From CAVOJV01 sp963696325 (GTDB lineage: Bacteria > Pseudomonadota > Gammaproteobacteria > Competibacterales > Competibacteraceae): a DNA stretch of 23,627 nucleotides. Below are positions 1 through 7,639 of this stretch, one piece after another (position 1 is the stretch's first letter; every line of letters starts with the position of its first letter). Location of the stretch: the NCBI GenBank assembly GCA_963696325.1, contig CAVOJV010000019.1, forward strand, positions 1 to 23,627, read 5' to 3'. Both the position numbers and the translations under genes were made by a program. A model generated the notes under the pieces. The model did not search any database. It saw only the letters and a list, made by a program, of their open reading frames with translations, and was not told the DNA's origin.

Positions 1-1212
1 GCCGGTGCGCTGTGCCTGGATCAGGCGATGGAAATAACGTTCACGCGCAATCAAGAACGCGTTGTCTTTCTCATGCCTACGTAAAAACAACCCATGGTAG
101 CGGTCAAAACGGTCGAATCCTTTAGCGGTATATCGAGGTTGAATCAAAGCGCGCCAGATCAGATTTTGAATAAGCAGATAAGCATGTAATGCGGCTGCTA
201 ACGGGGCATCTTCAACTTCCTGATGAAAGAGCCTGAATATACGGAACAGGAACAGACGTTCCGCGATCAGTGGTTCATCCTCTCCCAATGGTGCCCAGTC
301 TCTTTCAGAGACAGCATAGCCGCAGGGTCTCGGTAGTCCGGTAGACCCGAAAGTTGGAACGTGTCGTAATCCCGGAAACGTAGCGGCAGACGATCAAAAG
401 ATGCTACCAATCGTTTAATGACATGACGATCTCACGATTCCTTATCGTAATTCTTCTGATAGAGCAATCGCTTGAGCAAGGCGGTGCGAAGATCCCCGGC
501 AGTCCTCAGTAAGGCGATGCAATCCTGTCCAGTCAAACCATCCAGATGACCGGCAAGGCTCTTGGGAGATAAGCGCTGGGGGGCATTAATTAGATAAGAC
601 CAGAGTATACTTGGCAGGATACTACCGTTGAGATGACGGTGAATTTCCGCGAACCCTTCCTGGCGAAGTTGTCGTACCGTAGGATCTTCTGTTTCCGCCA
701 GTAAAGGCCCGTGCAGCAGCACTTTGAGTGCTTCTTCAGATAAATTTCGGTGACGAGGGCCATTAATGTCCCTAATCGTCTTTCTGTTGGAGGTTCCCAG
801 TCGATCGCCCACAAATAACATTGCATCGGTTCCGGGTTGCACTCGGCAAGCCATTTTTGAACCTGCAACAGTTTATCGCGACGAATTGTTGGATTACCCC
901 GTTTCGCCATTCAAAATAGGTGTTGGCCATATACCGCAGACCAACCTCCAATACTTGTCCACATCGATTCTGTCGGTCTGTAGTCCTATTGCTTTCCTGG
1001 ATACGGAAGTCGTTAAACAAATGTTGCACGTGATCTATGGAATAAGCCGAATGATGAGTGCTTACGTAGTCATTCAGGGTATCCCAAAGGTATTTATCCA
1101 GTGGCGTAATTTTTGTATTGTTTCCAACTGCCCAATTTTTCAGTGCATCAAGCATAACATGGTTGTTAATAATGTAAATGGTTACTTGCTCTCGCGTATG
1201 AATTTTCTCCAT
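1..1212 (-). pseudogene. rdrB: RdrB-like divergent adenosine deaminase of a RADAR system (partial, frameshifted)
   Basis: The gene starts at ATG 1212, 17 bases after the stop of the ATPase gene, and runs off the window at base 1. About 400 codons are visible of the roughly 800 I recall for RdrB. No single frame covers it. The parts join as MEKIHTREQ... (1212 to ~895), MAKRGNPTIRRDK... (~905 to ~745), LSEEALKVLLHGP... (~745 to ~435), then ...LRFRDYDTFQLSG (to ~305) and a further frame reading GFDRFDRYHG and KDNAFLIARERYF to base 1. The third part has EIHRHLNGS at about residue 190 (both His within bases 633-641), which is the metal-binding HxH motif of adenosine deaminases (usual form LHxHLDGS). 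In RADAR, RdrB partners RdrA and deaminates adenosine in ATP or RNA during phage infection. The identification rests on HxH plus the ATPase neighbour. The breaks may be sequencing indels or decay. Confidence 0.68.
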
Positions 1213-1229
1213 AAAAGAAACTCTAAATT

Positions 1230-2243
1230 TTAAGTTGCACTTGTTCTTTTGATTGTTATTCTTGTTCTTTGACGCCTTTTTGACTGTTCTTTTTGATTGT
1301 TGATCGTAAGTTTATGTAGTATTCCACTAACACAACTTAAAAAAGATTTATATTTTTCCAGCCGCTTTTTAAAAGCTACTTTTTTATTGTTATCAGTCAA
1401 TTCTCCTTTTAAAAAACTTTTATAATCTTCTGGTTTGGTTACTTTATCATCAGTATCAGTAATAGCAATAATTTTGTAGATATCTAATTTTTTTATTTTC
1501 TCGAAAAGTTCTTTTTTCTTTAAAAGTTCTTCTTGGGATTCTTGGGATTCATCAAAACCTAAAGTTTTGTTCAGAAATACTAATAACAAAGGACAACAAA
1601 GCACTGCAAGAGTAAAACGTATTTTATCGGTCTTTTCGTCATCTGATAAGTAAGTCATCAAATTACTATGGAATAATTCTACATTTCCAGTTTCTATTAA
1701 AAGATCTAACTTTAAGGTCGCATCCAAAACTCCTTCTTTGAATACAACTTCTTCGATAAGTAAAGAATTAAGGAGGGCCGCAATCCAGAGTTCCAGTATC
1801 TCTCCAAAAGGTTTCAGAAACGAATTTTTATGTTTTTGATAAATAGATTCAAGATTTTTTATAAACCTTAAATAAGCACGCGAAATTACTAATGGTGGCA
1901 CTAGGTCTTTATCATGAAGAATGTCTTTGTTTCGTACTTCTTCAATCCAAGCATGTAAATACTTAATTAGCGGAGATTTACTCGAAGGTTCAAGTTCGAT
2001 TTCACTATAACCTGTCCGATCAGACTTTGATGGATTTCCTGGTGGCTGAGACGAGGCCCCACTATTAATCGAACGATCACCAATAGTCGAAGGATCAACT
2101 TGTGACAAGCCATGCTCAGTAAGTAAAAGCAACAAGTTCGTCAACTGACGTTCATCGCCTAAGCCTTCTGTCAGAACATCGGTGATACGTGCAAGTCCTA
2201 CGAAAATACTGGATTTGCGAAGTGGCCCCGATACCTGGCTCAA
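1230..2243 (-). CDS. RdrA fragment 5: C-terminal region
   Basis: This is the longest open piece of the locus, about 337 codons, ending TSAT at 1230. The start shown is only a TTG inside the gene. It is rich in Leu, Lys and Glu, mostly helical in appearance, and has a predicted coiled stretch around EELLKKKELFEKIKKLD. No catalytic motif is visible. It is taken as the C-terminal half of RdrA because its frame joins fragment 4 near 2230 and it ends just before the deaminase gene. Confidence 0.55.
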   Translation of the reverse strand: MSQVSGPLRKSSIFVGLARITDVLTEGLGDERQLTNLLLLLTEHGLSQVDPSTIGDRSINSGASSQPPGNPSKSDRTGYSEIELEPSSKSPLIKYLHAWIEEVRNKDILHDKDLVPPLVISRAYLRFIKNLESIYQKHKNSFLKPFGEILELWIAALLNSLLIEEVVFKEGVLDATLKLDLLIETGNVELFHSNLMTYLSDDEKTDKIRFTLAVLCCPLLLVFLNKTLGFDESQESQEELLKKKELFEKIKKLDIYKIIAITDTDDKVTKPEDYKSFLKGELTDNNKKVAFKKRLEKYKSFLSCVSGILHKLTINNQKEQSKRRQRTRITIKRTSAT

Positions 2244-2613
2244 ATATAAATAACTTTGGTATTATAGAGACACCTTCCTCTAGAAGAACGTTATCTTGCC
2301 CTCCTTGCCCTCCTTGCCCTCCAGGTGGCTGTTTGATTGTTTTTCTTAGCTCTTCATTAAGATCAAATTTTTTTGAAATCTCGACCATACCATTAGAATA
2401 ATTATGACTATTTTGCTTCTGTTTATTTTTTACAAGATCTAGGATGTATTTCAAACTTTCAACAACCAAATAAGTATGGCGTTTTCTTATGCTTAAATTC
2501 AGTGATAGCTTCATTTTTTCCAAAGCCTCGCCTGTCACCTGATATGTATCGGCTATCCAGCATGGAAAACACACCTTAAAAGCATAAGACAATGGTCCAT
2601 TAGGATAAAGCAA
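2152..2613 (-). CDS. RdrA fragment 4: central region with Gly-Gly-Gln repeat
   Basis: The coherent protein runs from about 2625 (KARKKDDSLLYPNGPLSYAFK) to about 2230 (IPKLFIFEPG). It includes a short PGGQGGQGGQD stretch encoded by three 9-base repeats. Beyond about 2230 this frame is a shadow, and the genuine continuation is fragment 5. I recognise no further domain. Confidence 0.5.
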   Translation of the reverse strand: MLYPNGPLSYAFKVCFPCWIADTYQVTGEALEKMKLSLNLSIRKRHTYLVVESLKYILDLVKNKQKQNSHNYSNGMVEISKKFDLNEELRKTIKQPPGGQGGQGGQDNVLLEEGVSIIPKLFIFEPGIGATSQIQYFRRTCTYHRCSDRRLRR

Positions 2614-2762
2614 TGAATCATCTTTCTTTCGCGCTTTCCATGCCTAAATAAAAAAGCTTGCAAAAGCAAAGCTCGGTGATTTAGTTGTTCTTCATTATAG
2701 CGAGACTCCAGAGTCCAGAATCCTGGAGAAAAGCTGCGTTAAACAGTATTCAGCTAACCATT

Positions 2763-3365
2763 CTAAGTGCTTCCTTGCTTTAAGGATAATAAATCTCTAG
2801 TTTGGATTTGGCTGTTATATAAAGAATTATGAAAGATATGCGCTAACGCTTCAATTGCTGCTTCCTTATCAGTTTTTATTACTGCTTCCTTATCGGCTTT
2901 TCCCTTCTCGGTTTCTTTTGAGTTATCTGATTTACTAAAATCTTTTGCCCAGGGTTGAATAACTTTTATAAGTTTTACCATGCTCCTGGTAGCTGATGGC
3001 AATAAAGGGAGAGGTAACCAACTTCTTCTTTGAAGCACCTCGATGCTATTACTTTTTGGTTCAGGCATGTTAAATAAGTCTTTACTGAATTCAGCATATA
3101 CTTGGCTAAATCCGTTAAATACACCTTCTGGCAATGAGTCGTATTTAAGTATTATAAGTTCTTCACCTCGCTCTGCCGCATTCATTATTTGAACTGACAG
3201 AGGTGTTAAACGTACACGCAAATGAGGTGGAATTACTTTGGCTAAATACTGATCAGTTAGTCGTGAAACCTGGTCCATAATTTTATCTGTTTGATATTCT
3301 GGCATTGGGTCTGTTCTCATTAATTTCTCTAAGCTCAATAAGATTTTTAAGGTTCTCAATTTCAC
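2763..3365 (-). CDS. RdrA fragment 3: ATPase lid and linker
   Basis: The piece continues the ATPase from about 3325: MRTDPMPEYQTDKIMDQVS, then DQYLAKVIPPHLRVRL, then a charged Lys/Asp/Glu-rich linker (SKSDNSKETEKGKADKE). It stops at 2763. Continuations in other frames read LEWLAEYCLTQLF (2755-2705), then NEEQLNHRALLLQAFLF (2695-2645), showing two further breaks before fragment 4. Confidence 0.55.
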   Translation of the reverse strand: MKLRTLKILLSLEKLMRTDPMPEYQTDKIMDQVSRLTDQYLAKVIPPHLRVRLTPLSVQIMNAAERGEELIILKYDSLPEGVFNGFSQVYAEFSKDLFNMPEPKSNSIEVLQRRSWLPLPLLPSATRSMVKLIKVIQPWAKDFSKSDNSKETEKGKADKEAVIKTDKEAAIEALAHIFHNSLYNSQIQTRDLLSLKQGST

Positions 3366-3597
3366 GCTTTCTTACCAATGATTGATAAAGACTAATATCA
3401 CCAGAGAGAATTGTTATCAGATAAGGAGTAGCTAGATATCGTCGTAGAGTTTCAAGAATAGGCCAACCTTGATCGATTGCACTATCCACATCATCTATCG
3501 GTTGAACAAATACTTCTTCGTCAATTTCTGTTAAACATGCACCTAAAAAATCATGAAAGCTATGAGCGAGACTAATTCCAGAATGTGCCTGATTCAA
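3283..3597 (-). CDS. RdrA fragment 2: Walker B region
   Basis: This open piece contains EEVFVQPIDDVDSA, a hydrophobic strand followed by acidic residues as expected for Walker B, and PYLITILSGDISLYQSLV, which fits the following strand and sensor region. The true frame extends upstream to about 3660 (SFAYELLNQAHSG). The frame is lost near 3325. It has no start of its own and is best read as the middle of the ATPase domain. Confidence 0.55.
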   Translation of the reverse strand: MNQAHSGISLAHSFHDFLGACLTEIDEEVFVQPIDDVDSAIDQGWPILETLRRYLATPYLITILSGDISLYQSLVRKREIENLKNLIELREINENRPNARISNR

Positions 3598-3626
3598 TAA
3601 TTCGTAAGCAAAGCTAATAGGATCCC

Positions 3627-4157
3627 CTAATAAATCCTTCCATTTTTCCTCTTGTATTGACGGGGTGCAAGAACAGTAAAATCACGGCTTAAAATTTCAA
3701 GCTTATCTCGAATGTTTTGACTCAAACCACCTCTATTCTGACTCTCTTTAATCTGTTTAAGGATATTAGCAACTACAATTACTAAAAACGCTTCATTCTG
3801 TTCCAATCTCGTTGGATCAAGACTGGGAAGCCATACAAGTTTTTGTCTAAGAATTTCATTTTCATTATTAATATAATTTGGAAGAGACAATAAAAAACTT
3901 GTTTTTCCAACCCCCCTTGGACCCAATATTGCTATCGTATTGTGCTGATGAAAGTAGTCCTCTTGATTTTCATTTTCGTCAGGCTTTTTCTTTACTTTGT
4001 TGACGAGTTTTGAAATCAGCTCTGTGGCTAACCTAAGTTCTTCTTCAAAAAGAATTTTACTTTTTTTATCCTTAACCTTTTGACCTTTTTTGATAAAACA
4101 TCTTGAATTTTGACTTTCTTCGACATAAATCGAAATTTTATCAGTTTGATCAGTCAT
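3627..4157 (-). CDS. RdrA fragment 1: P-loop NTPase N-terminus
   Basis: This is the first open piece of the broken rdrA. It carries GPRGVGKTS and WLPSLDPTRLEQ. It ends at a premature stop 3627 after ...DFTVLAPRQYKRKNG. Near 3660, one missing C in the CCCC run would instead continue as SIQEEKWKDLLGDPISFAYELL and join fragment 2 without a gap. Confidence 0.6.
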   Translation of the reverse strand: MTDQTDKISIYVEESQNSRCFIKKGQKVKDKKSKILFEEELRLATELISKLVNKVKKKPDENENQEDYFHQHNTIAILGPRGVGKTSFLLSLPNYINNENEILRQKLVWLPSLDPTRLEQNEAFLVIVVANILKQIKESQNRGGLSQNIRDKLEILSRDFTVLAPRQYKRKNGRIY

Positions 4158-4211
4158 GGCTTTTCCCAGGGCATTAATTAACAATGCTAGTACACTTTGG
4201 CCGAAGTACTA
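4155..4211. promoter_or_regulatory. Short leader between IS630 and rdrA
   Basis: Only 54 bases separate the IS end from the rdrA ATG at 4157. They hold the GGGAAAA ribosome-binding sequence and a 7-base inverted repeat, CTAGTAC at 4187-4193 against GTACTAG at 4206-4212, straddling the IS junction. Any native rdrA promoter further upstream has been pushed more than 1.2 kb away by the IS. Confidence 0.4.
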
Positions 4212-4216
4212 GTGCT

Positions 4217-4922
4217 TCACCCGCTCTCAATTGAAGGGTAGAGGCGCTTGAGCTTGATACGCGCATCAGGCGTGGTGAAACGCCAATCGACCGGGCGGGC
4301 GATCGCGTTACGGGCTTGTTCCCACGCAGCTACTTCGTGTGCCAGGGTGGCGGCGTCAGCAATCCGCCGGCCCAGGCATTGCCGACTCAGGACACTCAGT
4401 TCGATCTCGGCCATATTCAACCAACTGCCATGTTTGGGGGTGTGATGAATCTCCAGCCGCTCGACCAGGCGCCGGGCTACCGCCGGCTCAAACGCTTCAT
4501 ACAGCGCGGCGGGCGTATGGGTGTTGAGGTTGTCCAGCACCAGGATCACCCGCTCGGCATGGGGATAGCGGACCTCCAGCACCGCGCGGACCACCTTCGC
4601 GAAATCCACCGCCGTGCGCCGCGCGGTGACGGTGACCTGGCGCTGACCAGTCAGCGGCTCGAAGACCATGAACAGGTTGGCCGTCCCCCGCCGTTCGTAC
4701 TCGTAATCCACCCGCTCGGGCTGGCCGGGCTCGGCCGGCAGCGGCGTCCGGGTCTCGGCCACCAATTGCTTGCTGGTCTCGTCCAGGCACACCACCGGGT
4801 AGGCCGGGTCGTAGGGGCGGGTGTAGACGTCCAGGACATCTTCCATCGCGCAGACGAACGCGGCATTGGCTTGGGGCGGGATTACCCACTGCTGGCGCAA
4901 CCAGGGCTTGAGTTCGTTTTTT
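4217..4922 (-). CDS. IS630 transposase, catalytic DDE frame (orfB)
   Basis: After the A7 run the product reads KKNELKPWLRQQWVIPP. The three acidic residues of the DDE catalytic triad are visible: Asp in VVCLDETSKQL, Asp in VILVLDNLNTH, and Glu in GSWLNMAEIELS. Length and spacing fit an intact IS630 transposase that cuts and rejoins DNA at TA sites. The frame stays open upstream to 5179, but that part overlaps orfA and is a shadow. Expression is expected through frameshifting from orfA. Confidence 0.88.
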
Positions 4923-5358
4923 TGAGCGTCACGCGCACGCATTCCGGACTGATCGACTCCACCACGTTCAATTCCACCAACCGGTCCGCCAGCAGCCGCA
5001 AGGTCCAACCGCAGCGCCCCTCCGGGGGCGCGCCGCAGGCCAGCGCGATCAACCGCGCCTCCTGGGCGCCGTCGAGCTTGCGATACTGCCGGCCACTGGG
5101 CTTCTTCCGGAACAGCGCCGCCACCAGCCCTTGCTCCACCAACGCCTGGCGCACCCGGTACACCGTCGAGGCGCCGCACGCCACGGCCTCGGCAATCCGC
5201 CCGTCGCCCCAGCCGGGCCCGCCCGCGCCGACATCGGCCTTCAGCAAGATCCGAGCATGGGTCAGTACCGAGGCGGCCCGTTTCCCGGTGCGGATCAACT
5301 CCTCCAAGTGGGCGCGCTCTTCGGCGCTCAGGCGAACAATGTATTTGGGTAGGGGCAT
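4882..5358 (-). CDS. IS630 transposase, upstream frame (orfA)
   Basis: The start is taken at ATG 5358 (MPLPKYIVRLSAEERAHLEE), with GAGGAA nine bases upstream, rather than the longer frame from 5406. The piece holds the DNA-binding helix-turn-helix part: GRIAEAVACGASTVYRVRQALVEQG, followed by the second helical domain GRQYRKLDGAQEARLIALACG. Translation reaches VTLKK at an A7 run (4917-4923), where a -1 slip would fuse it to the catalytic frame. Without slippage it ends at 4882 as a short product. Confidence 0.85.
   Translation of the reverse strand: MPLPKYIVRLSAEERAHLEELIRTGKRAASVLTHARILLKADVGAGGPGWGDGRIAEAVACGASTVYRVRQALVEQGLVAALFRKKPSGRQYRKLDGAQEARLIALACGAPPEGRCGWTLRLLADRLVELNVVESISPECVRVTLKKTNSSPGCASSG
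4917..4923 (-). promoter_or_regulatory. A7 slippery sequence, likely programmed -1 frameshift
   Basis: Seven A residues on the minus strand (T7 on plus) lie exactly where orfA and orfB overlap. The 0 frame reads CTC AAA AAA ACG, and slipping back one base gives AAA AAC GAA, continuing into the DDE domain. This arrangement is well known in IS630 family elements. Confidence 0.75.
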
Positions 5359-5567
5359 GGTCAGGTTCCTCGTGGGAGATTTCCCACAGAAAAACCGATC
5401 TGCCACCCTAAGTCAACTTAGAACGGGTGAAGCACTAGCGGTAACTGGCCGTGGTCTATTCAAAAAGGGCAACGAAGCTCGCCTCCCCCATCTCTTCGTC
5501 CGGATCAGCTAAAGTAGCCATAACCGGTTAGGTATGGGCGCCAAAGAGCCAAATTCATTCAGACATC

Positions 5568-6150
5568 ACCCCCGCGCAGCGCTAACAAACATCGCGCTTG
5601 CGCTAAGCACTTGAGCAAAAGTGATCTGGTATTTTGAGCCGACGTTGCCGAAGATATTTTGGAGAGCCTCCTTCAACGCGGCAAAGCGGATATAGGGTGC
5701 TGAAGGTTAACCAGTCGTACTTGATTTTGCGCCAGAGGATCTCGATCCAATTCAACTCGGGGCAGTACGGCGGCAGGAAATGCACCCCAACGCCCAACGC
5801 CCGCCACCGCTCGACACAGTGCGTTACCGCCTCACTGTGGTGAATCGGCCCATTATCCATCACCACCAGGGTAAGGCGGTGTGGGCGCGCGTTGGCAAAG
5901 TGGTCGAGCGCCAGCCATACTTTTTTGAGTACCCGTCGCAGCGTCTGCCGGCTGGCGGTTTTGCCAGTGCGTTCCCGCAGGCGAGCCTGCACGTGCTTGA
6001 GTGGGCGTGGTGACGGTTCGACCTCGGGCACGGACCTGCTCGGCTGCTGGCGGCGTCAATACCGGCGCTCCGTCAGCAGATGGCCTCGACTGCTGAGTTC
6101 CACCGCCTGCGCGCGGCGACGGAACGGTGCGGCGGAATCCTGCTCACGCA
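5568..6150 (-). pseudogene. Deleted IS630-type transposase remnant
   Basis: The reading begins around VREQDSAAPFRRRAQAVEL (near 6150), which resembles an IS630 N-terminus, and is broken by a stop near 6060. It resumes as RPLKHVQARLRERTGKTAS and QTLRRVLKKVW, then jumps directly to LDHFANARPHRLTLVVMDN. The segment that should carry the first catalytic Asp is missing, whereas the second (VVMDNGPIHHSE) and the Glu (CPELNWIEILWRKIK) remain. Near 5695 the frame shifts again; corrected, it ends KEALQNIFGNVGSKYQITFA...SAARG at 5568. It belongs to a different subgroup from the intact IS next to it. It cannot make an active transposase. Confidence 0.75.
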
Positions 6151-6222
6151 CTTATGGGAGGGTGATTCCTTCCGCGTCGGTTAAGGTGGCAACAAATTTC
6201 ATGACGTTGACGAACAAGGGGG

Positions 6223-6990
6223 ATGAGGGATACTTTAAACACATCGGTTGCCTGCCACCTTCGGAATCCAAGGCAATTTCTGACCAACTACGTAATGCGC
6301 ACAATGCCACAAGAAACTGAGAGGAACATCCGCCCTGAGCGCCTACCTGCCCCCCTAGGAGAGGATGGTAAAACAAATGGTATATCCACCGATCTCAATC
6401 AGTTGTACCGCCACATGGAAGCATCGGCCATCGGGGTTATCGATTGGTATCTTAAGAATAATGCTTTCAAATCCCGCATGTCTAAAGGGCTGCGCCTGGG
6501 TACCATTTTGTTTATATCTATCGGTGGATCATTCCCCATACTCGCTGAAATAGCTCGCAGACTCGGCTACACAACGCTATCCGATCAGTACTGGGGTTAT
6601 CTTGCTTTGGCTTTAGCTGCTACCTGCTTGGGTTTGGATAAGTCATTTGGTTTTTCTTCAGGCTGGATGCGTTTCATGAGGACACAAATCGTCCTACAAA
6701 AGATATTGGCAGAATGCCAACTGGATTGGGTGATGCTCCTGAAGGAGACCCCGCAGATCACTCCAAGCAGCCTGGAGCACGAACGCAAAATGTTGGAACG
6801 GCTCAAGGTCTTCCGCCTGCGGGTATTAGCAGAGATCGAAAAGGAAATGCAGACCTGGGTGGAAGAGTTCAAGGGCAATTTGTTTCAGTTAGAACAGCAA
6901 GCCGAGTCGCGCCTAAGAGCCAAAGCGCAATCCCGGCAGGCTGACCTTGGCGATGCTGGGGATTATAGGCAAGCTAAAAAAGATACTTAA
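6223..6990 (+). CDS. Two-helix membrane protein resembling SLATT-domain effectors
   Basis: The 255-residue protein has two hydrophobic segments close together, LRLGTILFISIGGSFPIL and WGYLALALAATCLGLDKSFG. A soluble N-terminal part precedes them, and a long charged helical C-terminal part follows (SSLEHERKMLERLKVFRLR... QLEQQAESRLRAKAQSR). A double transmembrane hairpin followed by a helical region is the layout of SLATT proteins, pore-forming effectors linked to nucleotide-second-messenger defence. No sensor domain is fused. The start is uncertain: ATG 6223 has GGGGG touching it, whereas 6295 and 6304 are in-frame alternatives with no clear ribosome site, and the first ~27 residues look unlike the rest. 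It lies beside the RADAR-like locus, on the opposite strand. The family call is from overall pattern, not a diagnostic residue. Confidence 0.6.
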   Translation: MRDTLNTSVACHLRNPRQFLTNYVMRTMPQETERNIRPERLPAPLGEDGKTNGISTDLNQLYRHMEASAIGVIDWYLKNNAFKSRMSKGLRLGTILFISIGGSFPILAEIARRLGYTTLSDQYWGYLALALAATCLGLDKSFGFSSGWMRFMRTQIVLQKILAECQLDWVMLLKETPQITPSSLEHERKMLERLKVFRLRVLAEIEKEMQTWVEEFKGNLFQLEQQAESRLRAKAQSRQADLGDAGDYRQAKKDT

Positions 6991-7056
6991 AGTCTCGGTT
7001 GGGAGTTTTGCAAGGGCACACTGACTGGTCTCCGTTGGGTATCAACCGTCTCCCAC
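6985..7056 (-). pseudogene. Fossil of the malQ start region after Uma2 copy 1
   Basis: Read on the minus strand, the bases after Uma2 copy 1 match those after Uma2 copy 2: CAACGGAGACCAG, then a GTG with CCTTG (GTGCCCTTG here, GTGTCCTTG at the real malQ start), then AAACTCCCAACC against AAGTTCCCATCC. Similarity stops there and the frame hits TAA. This is the truncated beginning of a duplicated malQ, or at least of its leader. It shows that the duplicated unit included the Uma2-malQ junction. Confidence 0.6.
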
Positions 7057-7629
7057 TCAGCCCTCCTGAAACACCTCGGCAAGCTCAATCCGTAAATCCG
7101 CCAGGACGCTTGAAGTCAGCGTCTCAGTGCGAGCGAACTTATGTACCGGCTGCAAACCTTCCTCACCAAGTACATAGACCTCAACTGTTTCCGCTTGGGG
7201 ATCAACGATCCAATACTCCCGCACACCATAGCGCCCATACAGCACTTTCTTATAGCCTCGATCCCGCGCTTCAGTACCCGGCGAGGTGACTTCCACCACC
7301 AAGGCGGGTGCGCCCTGGATCTCAGCCGCGGTGATAAGATGGCGTTGCGTTTTCTCCACGAAGAGCAGATCGGGTTGCACTACCTCACGCTCGTTACCCA
7401 CGCCAAGCACCACATCCACTGGCGCATCGAATACCTCGCCAAGAGCATGCTCACGAACAAAGCGGAGTAGCAAGAATTCCAGATTGCGGGAAATGCGCTG
7501 GTGCAAGGGGGTTGGTGCAGGGACCATCAGCAGCGCTCCATCCAGTAGCTCATAACGCGCCGACATTGACTCCGGGAGCGTCTTGTAATCTTCATAACGA
7601 AAGCGGATATGGGGATTGGGAACTGCCAT
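7057..7629 (-). CDS. Uma2 family (DUF820) putative endonuclease, copy 1
   Basis: The 190-residue protein starts at ATG 7629, preceded by AGGTGA; the longer frame to 7665 runs back into the malQ end. The PD-(D/E)XK-type core is visible: Glu28 in RYELLDG, Asp87 in VQPDLLFV, Glu113 in ALVVEVTSPGT, Lys127/128 in RDRGYKKVLYGRYGV, then REYWIVDP. The biological role of Uma2 proteins is not established; the fold predicts a metal-dependent nuclease. It begins 10 bases after malQ ends, so it is probably co-transcribed. It is nearly the same as copy 2 at 10317-10889, and all putative catalytic residues are kept in both. Confidence 0.88.
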   Translation of the reverse strand: MAVPNPHIRFRYEDYKTLPESMSARYELLDGALLMVPAPTPLHQRISRNLEFLLLRFVREHALGEVFDAPVDVVLGVGNEREVVQPDLLFVEKTQRHLITAAEIQGAPALVVEVTSPGTEARDRGYKKVLYGRYGVREYWIVDPQAETVEVYVLGEEGLQPVHKFARTETLTSSVLADLRIELAEVFQEG

Positions 7630-7639
7630 AGGATCACCT

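Larger units (their letters stand above)
1230..4157 (-). pseudogene. rdrA: RdrA-like AAA+ ATPase of a RADAR system (frameshifted)
   Basis: About 975 codons run from ATG 4157 to a TAA at 1230, spread over three frames. ATG 4157 is preferred over the upstream TTG because GGGAAAA lies just before it. The N-terminal part has Walker A GPRGVGKTS (residues ~79-87), followed by an LDPTRLEQNEAFL stretch typical of this ATPase group as I recall it. The next part has a Walker B-like VFVQPIDDVD. A later DQYLAKVIPPHLRVRL resembles the sensor/lid region of such ATPases. The reading frame changes near 3660, 3325, 2775, 2700, 2630 and 2230, and each continuation reads as sensible protein. The gene is AT-rich, unlike the GC-rich core genes, which suggests transfer. 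Its place directly before a deaminase gene is the basis for calling RADAR. An unrelated KAP- or STAND-like ATPase is the main alternative. Confidence 0.68.
4212..5435 (-). mobile_element. Complete IS630 family insertion sequence
   Basis: The 1224-base element has imperfect terminal inverted repeats. GTGCTTCACCCG at 4212 is repeated inverted at 5424-5435, and the match extends to about 20 of 23 bases (4212-4234 and 5413-5435). TA dinucleotides flank both ends (4210-4211, 5436-5437), as expected for IS630 insertion at TA, here inside CTAG. It encodes a two-frame transposase on the minus strand, and the orfB stop lies within the left inverted repeat. It appears complete apart from the two-frame arrangement normal for the family. 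Confidence 0.9.

Noticed and set aside
766..1233. Plus-strand open frame (155 codons) opposite rdrB
   Set aside because: The minus strand gives a continuous, motif-bearing protein when frames are joined; the plus frame has no motif.
1..4157. Programmed frameshifting as the cause of the broken rdrA/rdrB frames
   Set aside because: There are about ten shifts of mixed direction, and most lack a slippery heptamer; programmed sites are usually single.
4316..5512. Long plus-strand open frame (398 codons) across the IS630 element
   Set aside because: It lies opposite the IS transposase in GC-rich DNA, its protein is low-complexity Arg/Gly/Ala/Pro-rich with no motif, and the minus strand has clear DDE motifs.
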